NCBI GenBank assembly: GCA_903829815.1
Contig: CAIKRR010000007.1
Span: forward strand, 62,001 to 126,000
DNA length: 64,000 nt
Direction of reading: 5' to 3'
Source of the DNA: an uncultured Pseudomonadota bacterium
GTDB lineage: Bacteria; Pseudomonadota; Gammaproteobacteria; Burkholderiales; SG8-39
The first letter of the stretch is position 1, and every line of letters begins with the position of its first letter. Below are positions 9,801-18,245 of the stretch, piece after piece. The notes beneath the pieces were generated by a model. That model was not told the origin of the DNA and did not search any database. It saw nothing but the letters and a program-made list of their open reading frames with translations. The position numbers and the translations under genes were made by a program.

Positions 9801-10103
9801 GCGCGCGAACGGCTCACCGAGTGCGGCGATGCCGTGATGGCTGCACTCGATGCGGGGTTCGTGCGCTTCCGGCCGGTGCTCATGACAGCACTTGCGATGA
9901 TCATCGGCATGCTGCCAATGGCGCTGGGTCTCGGAGAGGGTGGCGAGCAGAATGCGCCCCTTGGCCGTGCCGTCATTGGTGGCTTGCTCTTTGCAACGCT
10001 GGCCACGCTGCTCTTCGTGCCGGTGGTGTTCAGTCTGGCTCATCCTCGCGCGGGCACCTCCCCCGTCCTGGAGGGCAAACTCGGAGATTCCCATGTCGCA
10101 TGA
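6897..10103 (+). CDS. RND-family efflux transporter permease (AcrB/MdtB-like)
   Basis: The inner-membrane proton-driven drug/metabolite exporter has 1068 residues, normal for HAE-1 type RND pumps. Two sixfold membrane halves and two large periplasmic loops are evident. The TM4 proton-relay pair is seen at D403-D404 in GILVDDATVTIEN; the second-half counterpart region reads MCMGVATANSVLVISF. Substrate-loop landmarks are normal. The ATG at 6897 is chosen over the TTG codon just before it. The adaptor gene overlaps its 3' end by 11 bases, and no outer-membrane TolC-like gene is present, so the pump probably uses a distant channel. The permease-before-adaptor order is less usual. Confidence 0.93.
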   Translation: MLLALVRIALLRPYTFVVMALLIFIGGILTALRTPTDIFPEIRIPVIAVAWQYTGLSPDEMAGRITTIYQRILTTTVNDIEHIEANSYAGIGIVKVFFQPGVNVAVANAQVTAISQVVLKQLPPSTTPPLILNYSASTVPILQLAMSGKGLTEQNLFDLSVNGVRPPLVTVAGAAIPYPYGGRQRLVQIDLDQQALQARGLSAQDIANTLAAQNLLIPIGTQKIGSLEYTLRLNNAPSALADLAALPVKVVNGATIYLRDVANVHDGNSPQTNIVHVDGNRSVLMSVLKNGTTSTLAIVDGIRSKLDSIRASLPETLVVTPINDQSIFVRAAIKGVATEGLIAAALTSVMILLFLGSWRSTVIIAISIPLSIMGSVLGLAAIGETLNLMTLGGLALAVGILVDDATVTIENINWHLEQGKSVATAIMDGARQIVTPAFVSLLCICIVFVPMFFLRGVARFLFVPMAEAVMFAMAFSFILSRTLVPTLANYLLRAHAPHTDLHGKAAALPPSRNPLVRFQRGFEVRFEAFRAGYRGVLEQTLRWRWRFVTAFMTLVAASFALVPFLGSNFFPAVDAGQILMHARVPVGTRVEESAARFAEIERAIADVIPREELVTLVDNIGLPPSSINLTYNNTGVIGTQDGDIQIALQKDHRPTAEYVRELRDRLPREFPDTVFSFPPADIVSQILNFGAPAPIDLQIRGNDLEGNFAYATRLLKAVRAIPGVADARIQQSRRSPVFDVKLDRTRAQDIGLTARDVTNSLVVTLAGSSQVAPTYWLNPQNGISYPIVLQTPQYQVDSLATLANVPLTGGAGSAGQVLGGVASFSRTTANAVVSQYDIQSMVQINATTEGRDLGSVARDIRTLIEQTASEVPKGSRVVLLGQVLTMDQAFTGLFFGLLGAIALIYFLIVVNFQSWIDPLVIISALPAALAGIVWMLFATDTTLSVPALTGAIMCMGVATANSVLVISFARERLTECGDAVMAALDAGFVRFRPVLMTALAMIIGMLPMALGLGEGGEQNAPLGRAVIGGLLFATLATLLFVPVVFSLAHPRAGTSPVLEGKLGDSHVA

Positions 10104-11265
10104 CCCTGTTTCTGAACCGGCCACCCGTCCGGTGTCGAAGCGGCTGCTGGCTCTGGGCGCTCTGATCGGCATGCTCGCTCTGGCTGCCATTGCCTTTTCC
10201 GGCATTGCATCGCGTCATTCTGCTGCTGCGCAGCTCGAGTCTCGCGCGCGCGAGCGGTCGATTCCGACGGTGAGGGTTTCCACACCGGGCAAGGGCGGGG
10301 CGGTGTCCACGCTGGACTTGCCCGGGCGCCTGGATGCCTGGTCGAGGGCGCCGCTCTATGCCCGTGTCAGTGGCTACCTGCGTGGCTGGACCGTGGATAT
10401 CGGCGCGTCGGTGAAAGCCGGCCAACTGATGGCCGAGATCGACACGCCCGATCTCGATCAACAACTGCTACAGGCACGCGCCGATCTCGCCAGTGCCACG
10501 TCGGTGGCCAATCTTGCCGCTGCCAGTGCACGACGCTGGCAGACGCTGGTCGCTCGCGATGCCGTATCGCGTCAGGAGTCCGATGAAAAAAGCGCAGACG
10601 CCATCACGCGCCAGGCGGTGGCCAGTTCGGCCCAGGCGAATCTCGACCGGCTGGTGGCCACCAAGGCGTTTGCGCGCATCGTCGCGCCCTTTGACGGCGT
10701 GGTTACGGCGCGCGCGACCGACATCGGCGCGCTGGTCAATGCAGGTGCTGCCGGCGGTCAAGAGCTCTTCGTGGTGTCCGACCTGCGACGGTTGCGTCTG
10801 TATGTCACGGTGCCGCAGAGCTATGCAGCCGTTGTGCGCCGTGGTACGAGAGCAATCGTGCGGGTGCCCGAGCGACCAGGTGTGACCTATGCAGCCAATG
10901 TCGCAACCACGGCGCAGGCGGTTACTGCGGCCTCCGGAGGGATGCTGGTGCAACTCGTGGTCGACAATCCTCGGGGCGAGTTGTTGCCGGGTGGTTTTGC
11001 CAGCGTGAGTCTCGATTTGCCGCCAACGCAGTCGGCGCTCGCCGTGTCACCGAGCGCGCTGATCTTCGATGGAAATGGCCTTCGGGTTGCCGTCGTCGGT
11101 GCCGGTGACAAGGTCATGATGCGGTCGGTGACTATCGCGCGGGATCTGGGTCGCTCGGTCGAACTCGCTTCGGGCCTGGGGCCCGACGATCGTGTCATCG
11201 ATAATCCACCCGAGGGTATCGCCGAGGGCGATCAGGTGCGCGTCACTGAAATGGCTGCCCGATGA
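10093..11265 (+). CDS. RND efflux periplasmic adaptor (membrane fusion protein, HlyD family)
   Basis: This 390-residue adaptor has an N-terminal membrane anchor (LLALGALIGMLALAAIAFSGIA). A lipoyl-like half follows (LYARVSGYLRGWTVDIGASVKAGQLMAEIDTP), then a helical hairpin (about residues 125-190), the second lipoyl half (IVAPFDGVVTARATDIGALVNAG), and beta-barrel and membrane-proximal regions. It links the RND permease to an outer-membrane channel. GGAG lies 8 bases upstream of the ATG at 10093. It overlaps the permease by 11 bases and the next gene by 4 (ATGA), so the three genes form one operon. Confidence 0.92.
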   Translation: MSHDPVSEPATRPVSKRLLALGALIGMLALAAIAFSGIASRHSAAAQLESRARERSIPTVRVSTPGKGGAVSTLDLPGRLDAWSRAPLYARVSGYLRGWTVDIGASVKAGQLMAEIDTPDLDQQLLQARADLASATSVANLAAASARRWQTLVARDAVSRQESDEKSADAITRQAVASSAQANLDRLVATKAFARIVAPFDGVVTARATDIGALVNAGAAGGQELFVVSDLRRLRLYVTVPQSYAAVVRRGTRAIVRVPERPGVTYAANVATTAQAVTAASGGMLVQLVVDNPRGELLPGGFASVSLDLPPTQSALAVSPSALIFDGNGLRVAVVGAGDKVMMRSVTIARDLGRSVELASGLGPDDRVIDNPPEGIAEGDQVRVTEMAAR

Positions 11266-11810
11266 TGAAGAAGATCGAGACAGGCGCACGCGCAGGTGCG
11301 GTCGCGGGCGCTGTTGCGGGTGCGGTTGCGGCGACACTCCTTGTCGGGCTGGGCCTGCTCTGGGGCGCACGCGCGGCCGGGTGGGTCACGTTTCAGAAGA
11401 AGAGCGTCGAGGCTGCTGTCGAACCCTCGGACGAGAATCTGCTCGCACGGCGACCTGCAACGCTGTTGTGCGAGTTACGCCAGTCGGTGCCTGTCAACGG
11501 TTTTGACTCACCGCTCAAGGATTCGCGTATCAATGTGCTGGCAGGTGTCGATCTGAAGGCGCATACCGGCTGGTATCAGGGCGATTACTCCCTTTCCGAG
11601 ACCCGCAAGGGTTCGCTCGTTGAAGAAGGGCCATTGCTTCAGGTGTCCCGGCCAGCCTTGTACGAAAGGCATGGCGCGATGATTGCACGCGAGAGTTTCA
11701 CGCTGGATCGCCGCACAGGTGAATTCCAGCAAAGCTTGCTGCTCCAGGATGGTCGTCGATTCGAGCTCCTGCGTGGCTACTGCGGGGTGCTGTCAAAGGC
11801 ACCTTTCTGA
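11262..11810 (+). CDS. Unrecognised single-span membrane protein in the efflux operon
   Basis: The 182-residue product has an Ala/Gly/Val-rich membrane segment (about residues 9-38) and then a soluble domain with two Cys (near residues 70 and 175). I do not recognise the family. Its start overlaps the adaptor stop (ATGA), so it is co-translated with the RND pump. It probably sits in the inner membrane facing the periplasm and may be an accessory of the pump, but that rests on context only. A second ATG follows immediately at 11265. Confidence 0.7.
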   Translation: MMKKIETGARAGAVAGAVAGAVAATLLVGLGLLWGARAAGWVTFQKKSVEAAVEPSDENLLARRPATLLCELRQSVPVNGFDSPLKDSRINVLAGVDLKAHTGWYQGDYSLSETRKGSLVEEGPLLQVSRPALYERHGAMIARESFTLDRRTGEFQQSLLLQDGRRFELLRGYCGVLSKAPF

Positions 11811-11859
11811 GCCGGAGGGCGCCTCTGACGGGGCGCCGCCGCGGGCTCGAGGTGGGTAC

Positions 11860-12405
11860 TCAGCGGCGCATGGTCTCGCGCAGGGATTCGATGAGGGCCT
11901 GCGCAGCATTCAGTTCGGTTGCTGTCATGCGCCGGGCCACGGCATCGCGATTGCGTCGTGCGATGTCTCGCAGGTCCTTTGACCACTCTGAAAATCCGTT
12001 GCCTGCAAGCGTTGCCCAAGCGTAGGCCCGCACGAGATCGGGAGACACCCCGCGCCCGTAGGCATAAAGGACCGCGAGATCACTTTGTGCCAATGCATTG
12101 CCCCGCAGGGCGGCGACTTCGAGCCATTGGGCCGCCACGGCCTCGTTGGTTCGTGCGCCACGGCCCAATGAGTACATGCGACCGAGGTTGTAAGGCGCAG
12201 TCGAGTCACCGCGTGCTGAGAGTTCCTTCCACAGTCGACGCGCCTTGGCGTAGTCGCCCTCGTCGAATGCGCGTGCGGCCTCGGTCGCCGGGTCATCGAA
12301 GAGACAGCCGCCGAGCAGGGCGCTGCCGATGAGGAGGATGATGCTGCGGCGAATGCGCGCGGGTGCGCAGAGCGCTGCCACCCGTCGAGCCGGTTCAGTT
12401 GACAT
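11860..12405 (-). CDS. Sel1/TPR-like repeat lipoprotein
   Basis: The predicted lipoprotein of 181 residues has a lipobox LLGGC (Cys34) preceded by a rather long 20-residue arginine-rich leader. The mature part carries at least two Sel1-like repeats: A-x-Y-N-L-G-R-M-Y-S-L-G-R-G, and S-D-L-A-V-L-Y-A-Y-G-R-G-V-S-P-D. Sel1 repeats form alpha-solenoids that bind other proteins. Its start overlaps the end of the upstream gene by 11 bases, placing it in the operon headed by the flagellar activator. A role in flagellar or envelope assembly is plausible but unproven. Confidence 0.8.
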   Translation of the reverse strand: MSTEPARRVAALCAPARIRRSIILLIGSALLGGCLFDDPATEAARAFDEGDYAKARRLWKELSARGDSTAPYNLGRMYSLGRGARTNEAVAAQWLEVAALRGNALAQSDLAVLYAYGRGVSPDLVRAYAWATLAGNGFSEWSKDLRDIARRNRDAVARRMTATELNAAQALIESLRETMRR

Positions 12406-13126
12406 GACCCGCCTCCACCCAGTGCACGCGCCTGGGGTCGATGCGCCAGGGCATCAGGCGCCTCGTTGTCAGCGGGGGCAGGGCGTGTGCAGTGAGGTGA
12501 TCGTGCCAGAGACCTGTCCGTCCGACTCGGCTTGCAAGGGCCTCGGTGCTGATCGGGCCCTGATGGTCGAAGCTGCTTGGCAAAGGGGCGCTCTGGGTGA
12601 TCGCGCCTGAAAGCCTGTCATGAAAACTCGCCCACGAGCGAAGCTGCAAGTGCTCTCGCAGTCGTTCGATATCCTTTTCCGCAATGGCCGATGAAGGGCT
12701 GCGAAACCCGTGCTGTCCCAGCATGTTGGCCAGCAAAATGGCGGCACCCGGACGAGACTTGAGAACCACGCCTGCTTCGCGCATGAAATCGCTTCGTCCC
12801 CAGGTCACGCAGACACGTGCCTCACGCAGTACGGCACCGTGTCGCAGTTGAAATAAAGGGCGTGCCAGTGGGTCGATGTCGATGCAGTGGATGCGCCCGA
12901 ATCGCGCAAGAAAATCGCCCGGCAGGGTCCACCCGGCACTGGGGCCGACCAGAATGAGAGAGTCGCTGGCGACATTCCACGAGTTGAGCCATGCGCGCAG
13001 TGCTGTGTTGAAGTGCTCCCAGCGTCCCCGCGAGCGAAGTGCCCTCGCGTGCCAGAGGATTCCGCCCGTGGGTCCTCCGAGCCCTTCGGACCAATCGGCC
13101 ACCGTCGACCCCATGATGCGCGTCAC
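12395..13126 (-). CDS. Unrecognised protein with a Rossmann/SAM-methyltransferase-like core
   Basis: The 243-residue protein has a glycine-bearing strand-turn (LILVGPSAGWTLP, about residues 57-69) followed by an acidic strand end (IHCIDIDPLARP, about residues 79-90). These resemble motifs I and II of class I methyltransferases; ILLANMLGQHGF near residue 130 could be motif IV. A canonical GxGxG is absent, so catalytic function is uncertain. It lies 54 bases downstream of the FleQ-like regulator and overlaps the Sel1 lipoprotein gene, suggesting one operon. Confidence 0.7.
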   Translation of the reverse strand: MTRIMGSTVADWSEGLGGPTGGILWHARALRSRGRWEHFNTALRAWLNSWNVASDSLILVGPSAGWTLPGDFLARFGRIHCIDIDPLARPLFQLRHGAVLREARVCVTWGRSDFMREAGVVLKSRPGAAILLANMLGQHGFRSPSSAIAEKDIERLREHLQLRSWASFHDRLSGAITQSAPLPSSFDHQGPISTEALASRVGRTGLWHDHLTAHALPPLTTRRLMPWRIDPRRVHWVEAGHVN

Positions 13127-13180
13127 GGCTCCAGGCGTGAGCCGTTCGCCGCCGTGCCCGAATCGTCTACATCCCTTCGG

Positions 13181-14503
<1,323 letters not shown>

Positions 14504-14543
14504 TCAGCAATGACCTCGGGAGCAGAAAGGCGTTCATTGCTGA
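14504..14543 (-). promoter_or_regulatory. Leader hairpin abutting the start codon of the FleQ-like gene
   Basis: A perfect 10-bp inverted repeat (TCAGCAATGA at 14504-14513, TCATTGCTGA at 14534-14543) with a 20-nt loop ends directly before the ATG at 14503. In the transcript the loop carries the only Shine-Dalgarno-like sequence (CGAGG), so the fold could control translation of the regulator. Confidence 0.5.
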
Positions 14544-14584
14544 CAGCCGAGTGCCGGATACAAAAACCCCGGTGTTGAGGGTAG

Positions 14585-14602
14585 TCAAGGAGTACTCCTT
14601 GA
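14585..14602. promoter_or_regulatory. Perfect 18-bp palindrome in the regulator/membrane-protein divergent region
   Basis: TCAAGGAGTACTCCTTGA is an exact palindrome between the divergent genes starting at 14503 (minus) and 14687 (plus). A TTGACT that could serve as a minus-strand -35 element overlaps its arm. It looks like a dimeric repressor or activator operator, followed by an A-rich stretch at 14619-14626. Confidence 0.5.
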
Positions 14603-14686
14603 TCGACTAATATTTGTTAAAAAAAAGCCACCTTGATGGCGAGTTTCGACGCTTCACCTACCATCGGCACGAAACGGAGGGGTGTC

Positions 14687-15271
14687 ATGCGTCGTCTGCT
14701 TGTCGAAATTGTTCTCCTGGTCGCGGCATTGGCGGCCGGAGGCTATGCGGGGTGGGCGTGGCAGCGCCTTGGTGAATTGCAGACGCAACTGGCCAAAGTG
14801 CAGGCGCAAGCGACCTCCGCCGAGCAGGAGCGCCGTGCGCTGCAGACGCGGATGCCCGAGCTGGTCTCCAAGGAGTCTGAACTTGACGCGGTTCGCCGGG
14901 CGCTGGCCCCGGGCAGCGTGCTCCAGGAGTACGAAGCGCTCGTCGCCGGCGCCAAGGCGCCGACTGCGGAGCAGTTCCTCGGCTTGGCCGCGATCCGGGT
15001 GCTCGTGAAAGGCCGCGATAATCCGGACACGGTTGCCGCCTTCCAGAAAGCGCTTGACCTGGTCGACTGGCCGGCACGCCTGCAATCGTTGTGCGCGGCA
15101 CAGGCGGGTGCCGCACTGGGCGGCGCTGCCGTGCGGATGCTCGAAGAGTGCAGCAGGCTGCCTCCCGCGGGGACCGGTGCCGGGGCGGGCAAGACATCTC
15201 AGGCGCCGGCAAGCCCGGTTGCCGGGGCTGGCTCCAAGGACACGCCCAAGGATGCTGCCCCGAAATCATAG
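14687..15271 (+). CDS. Unrecognised membrane-anchored coiled-coil protein
   Basis: The 194-residue protein has an N-terminal membrane span (about residues 4-25), a coiled coil (about 27-75, Q/E-rich heptads), an alpha-helical region of repeat-like character (about 85-160) and a low-complexity Ala/Gly/Pro/Lys tail. The family is not recognised. The ATG at 14687 is set by GGAGGGG 6-12 bases upstream. It is divergent from the FleQ-like activator and convergent with the carbonic anhydrase gene. Its anchor-plus-coil layout echoes those of the genes at 15300-16163 and 16176-17231. Confidence 0.75.
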   Translation: MRRLLVEIVLLVAALAAGGYAGWAWQRLGELQTQLAKVQAQATSAEQERRALQTRMPELVSKESELDAVRRALAPGSVLQEYEALVAGAKAPTAEQFLGLAAIRVLVKGRDNPDTVAAFQKALDLVDWPARLQSLCAAQAGAALGGAAVRMLEECSRLPPAGTGAGAGKTSQAPASPVAGAGSKDTPKDAAPKS

Positions 15272-15275
15272 ACCC

Positions 15276-15290
15276 GGGTGCGCAGCACCC
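15276..15290. terminator. Possible bidirectional terminator stem between convergent genes
   Basis: GGGTGC and GCACCC form a 6-bp stem with a 3-nt loop in the 28-base gap between the convergent genes. No T run is present, so confidence is low. Confidence 0.3.
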
Positions 15291-15299
15291 CTGCTGATG

Positions 15300-16163
15300 T
15301 CAGTTCGCCGAGATGCGCCTGTCGTTCAGCGCTTGTACGGGCCGCGCGTTCATCTTGAACGGGAACTGCTCGACTTGTGCGCGTGACATCGCACCGGGTG
15401 TCTTCAGGATGTAAAAGGTGACCCCTTCGGTGCACGGCGGTGTGGTCAGGGACCCGGCGTAGCTGTAGAAGTCGAGATTCGTCGGGATGATCTGGCTGAG
15501 ATTGATGGCGACTCCCGGAACCGTGGTCTCGGGGGTTTGGCTCTCCGGCGCATTGCTCCAGATCGCCTTGATGACAGGATTGTCATAGCCCTCGTTCAGC
15601 AATACCCCGAGAACAGCAAGCTTGCCCTCGGCGCTCTTGTGCACGAAGTGGGCGACCATGGCGGCGGGTTTCCCCGCGACCAGTTCTTCGCTCGGACGAT
15701 GGAAGTGGAACTGCACCAGTTCGTAGGTGGAGGCGCCGACGGTCATGGTGTTACCCGCCTCGGCGTTCACCTGGATCGTGTGTCCGTTATTCAGCACTTT
15801 CAACAGCATCGGGTGGTACGCCAGCTTGATCGACCCTTCGGCCTTCTCGAAGGGTCCCACGATATTGACCGGCGATTGTTCGCGTCCGGTGCCACAGGTG
15901 GAGAACGATTCGCCCCACTTGGCCGGTCCGACGTCGCCCTCGTAGCCCCAGTGCGGTGTGGCATGAGGATCACCCTTGCGATCTTCTTTCATCGCCACGC
16001 TCTCGGTCAGCGAACTGACGCTTCCTGAGGTCTCTCGCACCTGCTTTTGCAGCGCTGTCACCCGGGTCTCGAGACTTCGCGTCCGCGAAAACGTGACCAC
16101 CGAGAGGGTTCCGATGACTGCAATCAGCATGGCTGCGACCGCACCGCCAATGAACTTGATCAT
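15300..16163 (-). CDS. Membrane-anchored alpha-class carbonic anhydrase
   Basis: The 287-residue product has an N-terminal membrane span (about residues 5-25), a short coiled coil (28-55) and a full alpha-carbonic anhydrase domain. Landmarks are HWGYEG (71-76), GREQSPVNI (93-101), zinc ligands H153 and H155 in QFHFHRPSEE, third ligand H172 in AHFVH, and SLTTPPC at the active-site Thr region (238-244). C90 and C244 match the conserved periplasmic disulfide. It should hydrate CO2 to bicarbonate in the periplasm. Bacterial alpha-CAs are usually secreted with a cleavable signal; a coiled-coil membrane tether is unusual. It is the last gene of the run downstream of flhB. Confidence 0.9.
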   Translation of the reverse strand: MIKFIGGAVAAMLIAVIGTLSVVTFSRTRSLETRVTALQKQVRETSGSVSSLTESVAMKEDRKGDPHATPHWGYEGDVGPAKWGESFSTCGTGREQSPVNIVGPFEKAEGSIKLAYHPMLLKVLNNGHTIQVNAEAGNTMTVGASTYELVQFHFHRPSEELVAGKPAAMVAHFVHKSAEGKLAVLGVLLNEGYDNPVIKAIWSNAPESQTPETTVPGVAINLSQIIPTNLDFYSYAGSLTTPPCTEGVTFYILKTPGAMSRAQVEQFPFKMNARPVQALNDRRISAN

Positions 16164-16175
16164 GATGAGGTCCTG

Positions 16176-17231
16176 TCAGTTGGAGCGCTGAGCGGTATCA
16201 GGCCGCCCGGTGGTTGAATCGGATGGTTTGGCTTTCGCCGCTGGCGAGTCGGACTCGGTTCGCCGCGGATACTGGATGAAGTCGCGTTTGCCATCAGGAG
16301 GACGGGGCTTTTCGGCCGCAGGCTGCGGGGGCGGGGGCGGGGGCTGGGGAACAGACACAGGAGCCGGTGCGGCTGCTGGTGTGGGGGCTGGGGCGACAGG
16401 GTGGGCCAATTGCGCAACGAGTCGTCTCTGCTCCTGGGCGAGGCCCTCGATGGCTCGTGCCCATTCGGCAACCTTGCCAGGATCGGTTCGGTTGGACGCC
16501 ATCAGCTCGCCCAGCCGCGCGAGCGTTCGTGCCTGTGCCTGTGACTGAGATTCGAGTGCCTTGATGGCCCCTTCGAGGGCCCGCAGGTCGCCACTGCTGA
16601 CGGCTGCGACCGGGCTTGGTGCCGGCGTGCGCGGTAGCGTGTTCAGTTCGGCAATCCCTTTGGCCAATCCGGCAATGCCGGCATCGAGTTTTGACTCGAT
16701 GCCGCTGAGGGCGGGCTGGCTGGTCTGCATGCGCTCGATGCGTGAAAGGAGGGGGTCGAGTTTTTCAATGCGCTCGATACGTATTGCCGTCTCCTCACCC
16801 TGGTGGGTGAGTGTCATCAGCGTCTGGTCAAGCGTTGTCATGCGGTTGCTGAAGTGCAAGGCCATCCAGACGAAGCCTGCGCTGGCAAGGAGGAGCAAAG
16901 TGCCGGTAACACCGAGCACCAGAAGTGCCTTGCGATGTGCAAGGCTGTGACTTGCGTCCAGATTGTCAACGGCGTCCAGCAGGCTCTCGGTGGAACGCGC
17001 GGCGATCTCCGCCGACTGGTTGGCGACGGCAGCCGACTCCAGTACCGCGTTGACCAGTCGGTCAAGTTGCACGCTGCCACCGTCGGGCGAATCGTCCTGC
17101 GGATCGATGCCGTCCGTGCCGATTCGGGCCTCGATCGGGTCTGACAGGTCATCACCGGCCCAAGCACCTGCGGCGTGCGTGATCGACTCGTCGGATCGTG
17201 CAGGAATGTCTGCTGGCACCGAGGCTTCCAT
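16176..17231 (-). CDS. Unrecognised membrane protein with coiled coil and proline-rich tail
   Basis: The 351-residue product has an acidic N-terminal cytoplasmic part (1-100, with a helical QSAEIAARSTESLLDAVDNL segment), one membrane span (about 102-125), a long coiled-coil region (about 130-275) and a proline-rich segment with a run of seven prolines near residue 310. The tail is charged. No known domain is recognised. It lies 12 bases upstream of the carbonic anhydrase gene and follows the gene at 17288 in the same direction, so the module is probably co-transcribed with fliL-flhB. Confidence 0.75.
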   Translation of the reverse strand: MEASVPADIPARSDESITHAAGAWAGDDLSDPIEARIGTDGIDPQDDSPDGGSVQLDRLVNAVLESAAVANQSAEIAARSTESLLDAVDNLDASHSLAHRKALLVLGVTGTLLLLASAGFVWMALHFSNRMTTLDQTLMTLTHQGEETAIRIERIEKLDPLLSRIERMQTSQPALSGIESKLDAGIAGLAKGIAELNTLPRTPAPSPVAAVSSGDLRALEGAIKALESQSQAQARTLARLGELMASNRTDPGKVAEWARAIEGLAQEQRRLVAQLAHPVAPAPTPAAAPAPVSVPQPPPPPPQPAAEKPRPPDGKRDFIQYPRRTESDSPAAKAKPSDSTTGRPDTAQRSN

Positions 17232-17287
17232 GGTCAGGGTTGTCCGGTCGGGTTGAGAGGCAAGGGGTGCGTGGCCCCTCTATCGGC

Positions 17288-18199
17288 CTACTTGCGTCGA
17301 TGTTCGATGCGGGTGCTGAGTTGCTCGATCTGCCCACGCAGGGCCTTTGCGCGCGCCTCCTCACCTTCAAGTCGGGTGATCGCGGCAGAACTTAAGGACA
17401 CCTTCAGAAAACCTGCTGTCGGATCCGGTTCGCGGACGTGTGTCTCGGGGTGTTCGGTCTGTGCAACCGTCATGACTTCGACGGTGTGTTCGGTTTCTTC
17501 GGCAGGCGTGGCTTCGGTCTTGCCCCTGAGCGTGGCACTCTGGGGATGCGCAATCTCCGCACCCGACGGCTGGGCGGTGTGAGAGCCTGTGGCAAGCGCG
17601 GGCGGCGGTGCGCTTCTCATGAGGAAAGCAGCCGGGGTACCCGTGGGCGGGTACACGACCTCGGCGTGAGAGGCGTTGACCGCCTGACGGTTCATATGCG
17701 TCGCACCCGGCGAGGCGACTGGTGCCCCGGGAGTCGCGGCGCTACTTGCCGCCGTGAGGGACGCATCGGGCGGGAGGGCGGCGCCGGCATCCGCATGCAC
17801 ATGAACCTGGGCAAGCGCTTCGCCTGCTGCCGTCAGGGCCTGGGCGCTGATGAAGTCGTCGGACATCGCCGCCGCCGCCACGATGAAAGCGGGCACGGTA
17901 TCCACGGGTATGAAAGTCGGCCCGGGAAGCGCCACTTCACTGCCTGTTGCGGGTGAGGCTTCCATGACCTTGACCCGGTTCGCCGGATCGCCCGTCGCAA
18001 CGACCTTCGGTTGCGAAGGTTGGCTTGCCGAGTCTGCCGTGAGTGGCTTTTCAACGCGTTTGCGATGCTCGCTGGTCTGCAGGGGCTCTTCGACATGGCT
18101 AGGCGCACTGGCCTTGCCTGTTCGTTCGTTGAAGGACACCGTGTGCTCGCGTTGTGTGCGAACCACATCGACGGACAGGTCAGGGCGGTCGGTGCTCAT
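17288..18199 (-). CDS. Unrecognised Ala/Pro/Thr-rich protein with C-terminal coiled coil
   Basis: The 303-residue product is of low complexity and probably largely disordered. Its C-terminal 45 residues (SSAAITRLEGEEARAKALRGQIEQL region) predict a coiled coil, and no signal peptide or clear membrane span is seen. The start at 18199 (MSTDRPDL) has GGAA nearby; an upstream extension would reach into the preceding gene. Steady GC-rich third positions and its place in the run support that it is real. Function is unknown; it may be a cytoplasmic partner of the membrane proteins on either side. Confidence 0.65.
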   Translation of the reverse strand: MSTDRPDLSVDVVRTQREHTVSFNERTGKASAPSHVEEPLQTSEHRKRVEKPLTADSASQPSQPKVVATGDPANRVKVMEASPATGSEVALPGPTFIPVDTVPAFIVAAAAMSDDFISAQALTAAGEALAQVHVHADAGAALPPDASLTAASSAATPGAPVASPGATHMNRQAVNASHAEVVYPPTGTPAAFLMRSAPPPALATGSHTAQPSGAEIAHPQSATLRGKTEATPAEETEHTVEVMTVAQTEHPETHVREPDPTAGFLKVSLSSAAITRLEGEEARAKALRGQIEQLSTRIEHRRK

Positions 18200-18245
18200 G
18201 ATCGTTTCCGGCAGGCAGGGTTTGAACCCCGAGGATGGTCGAAGT

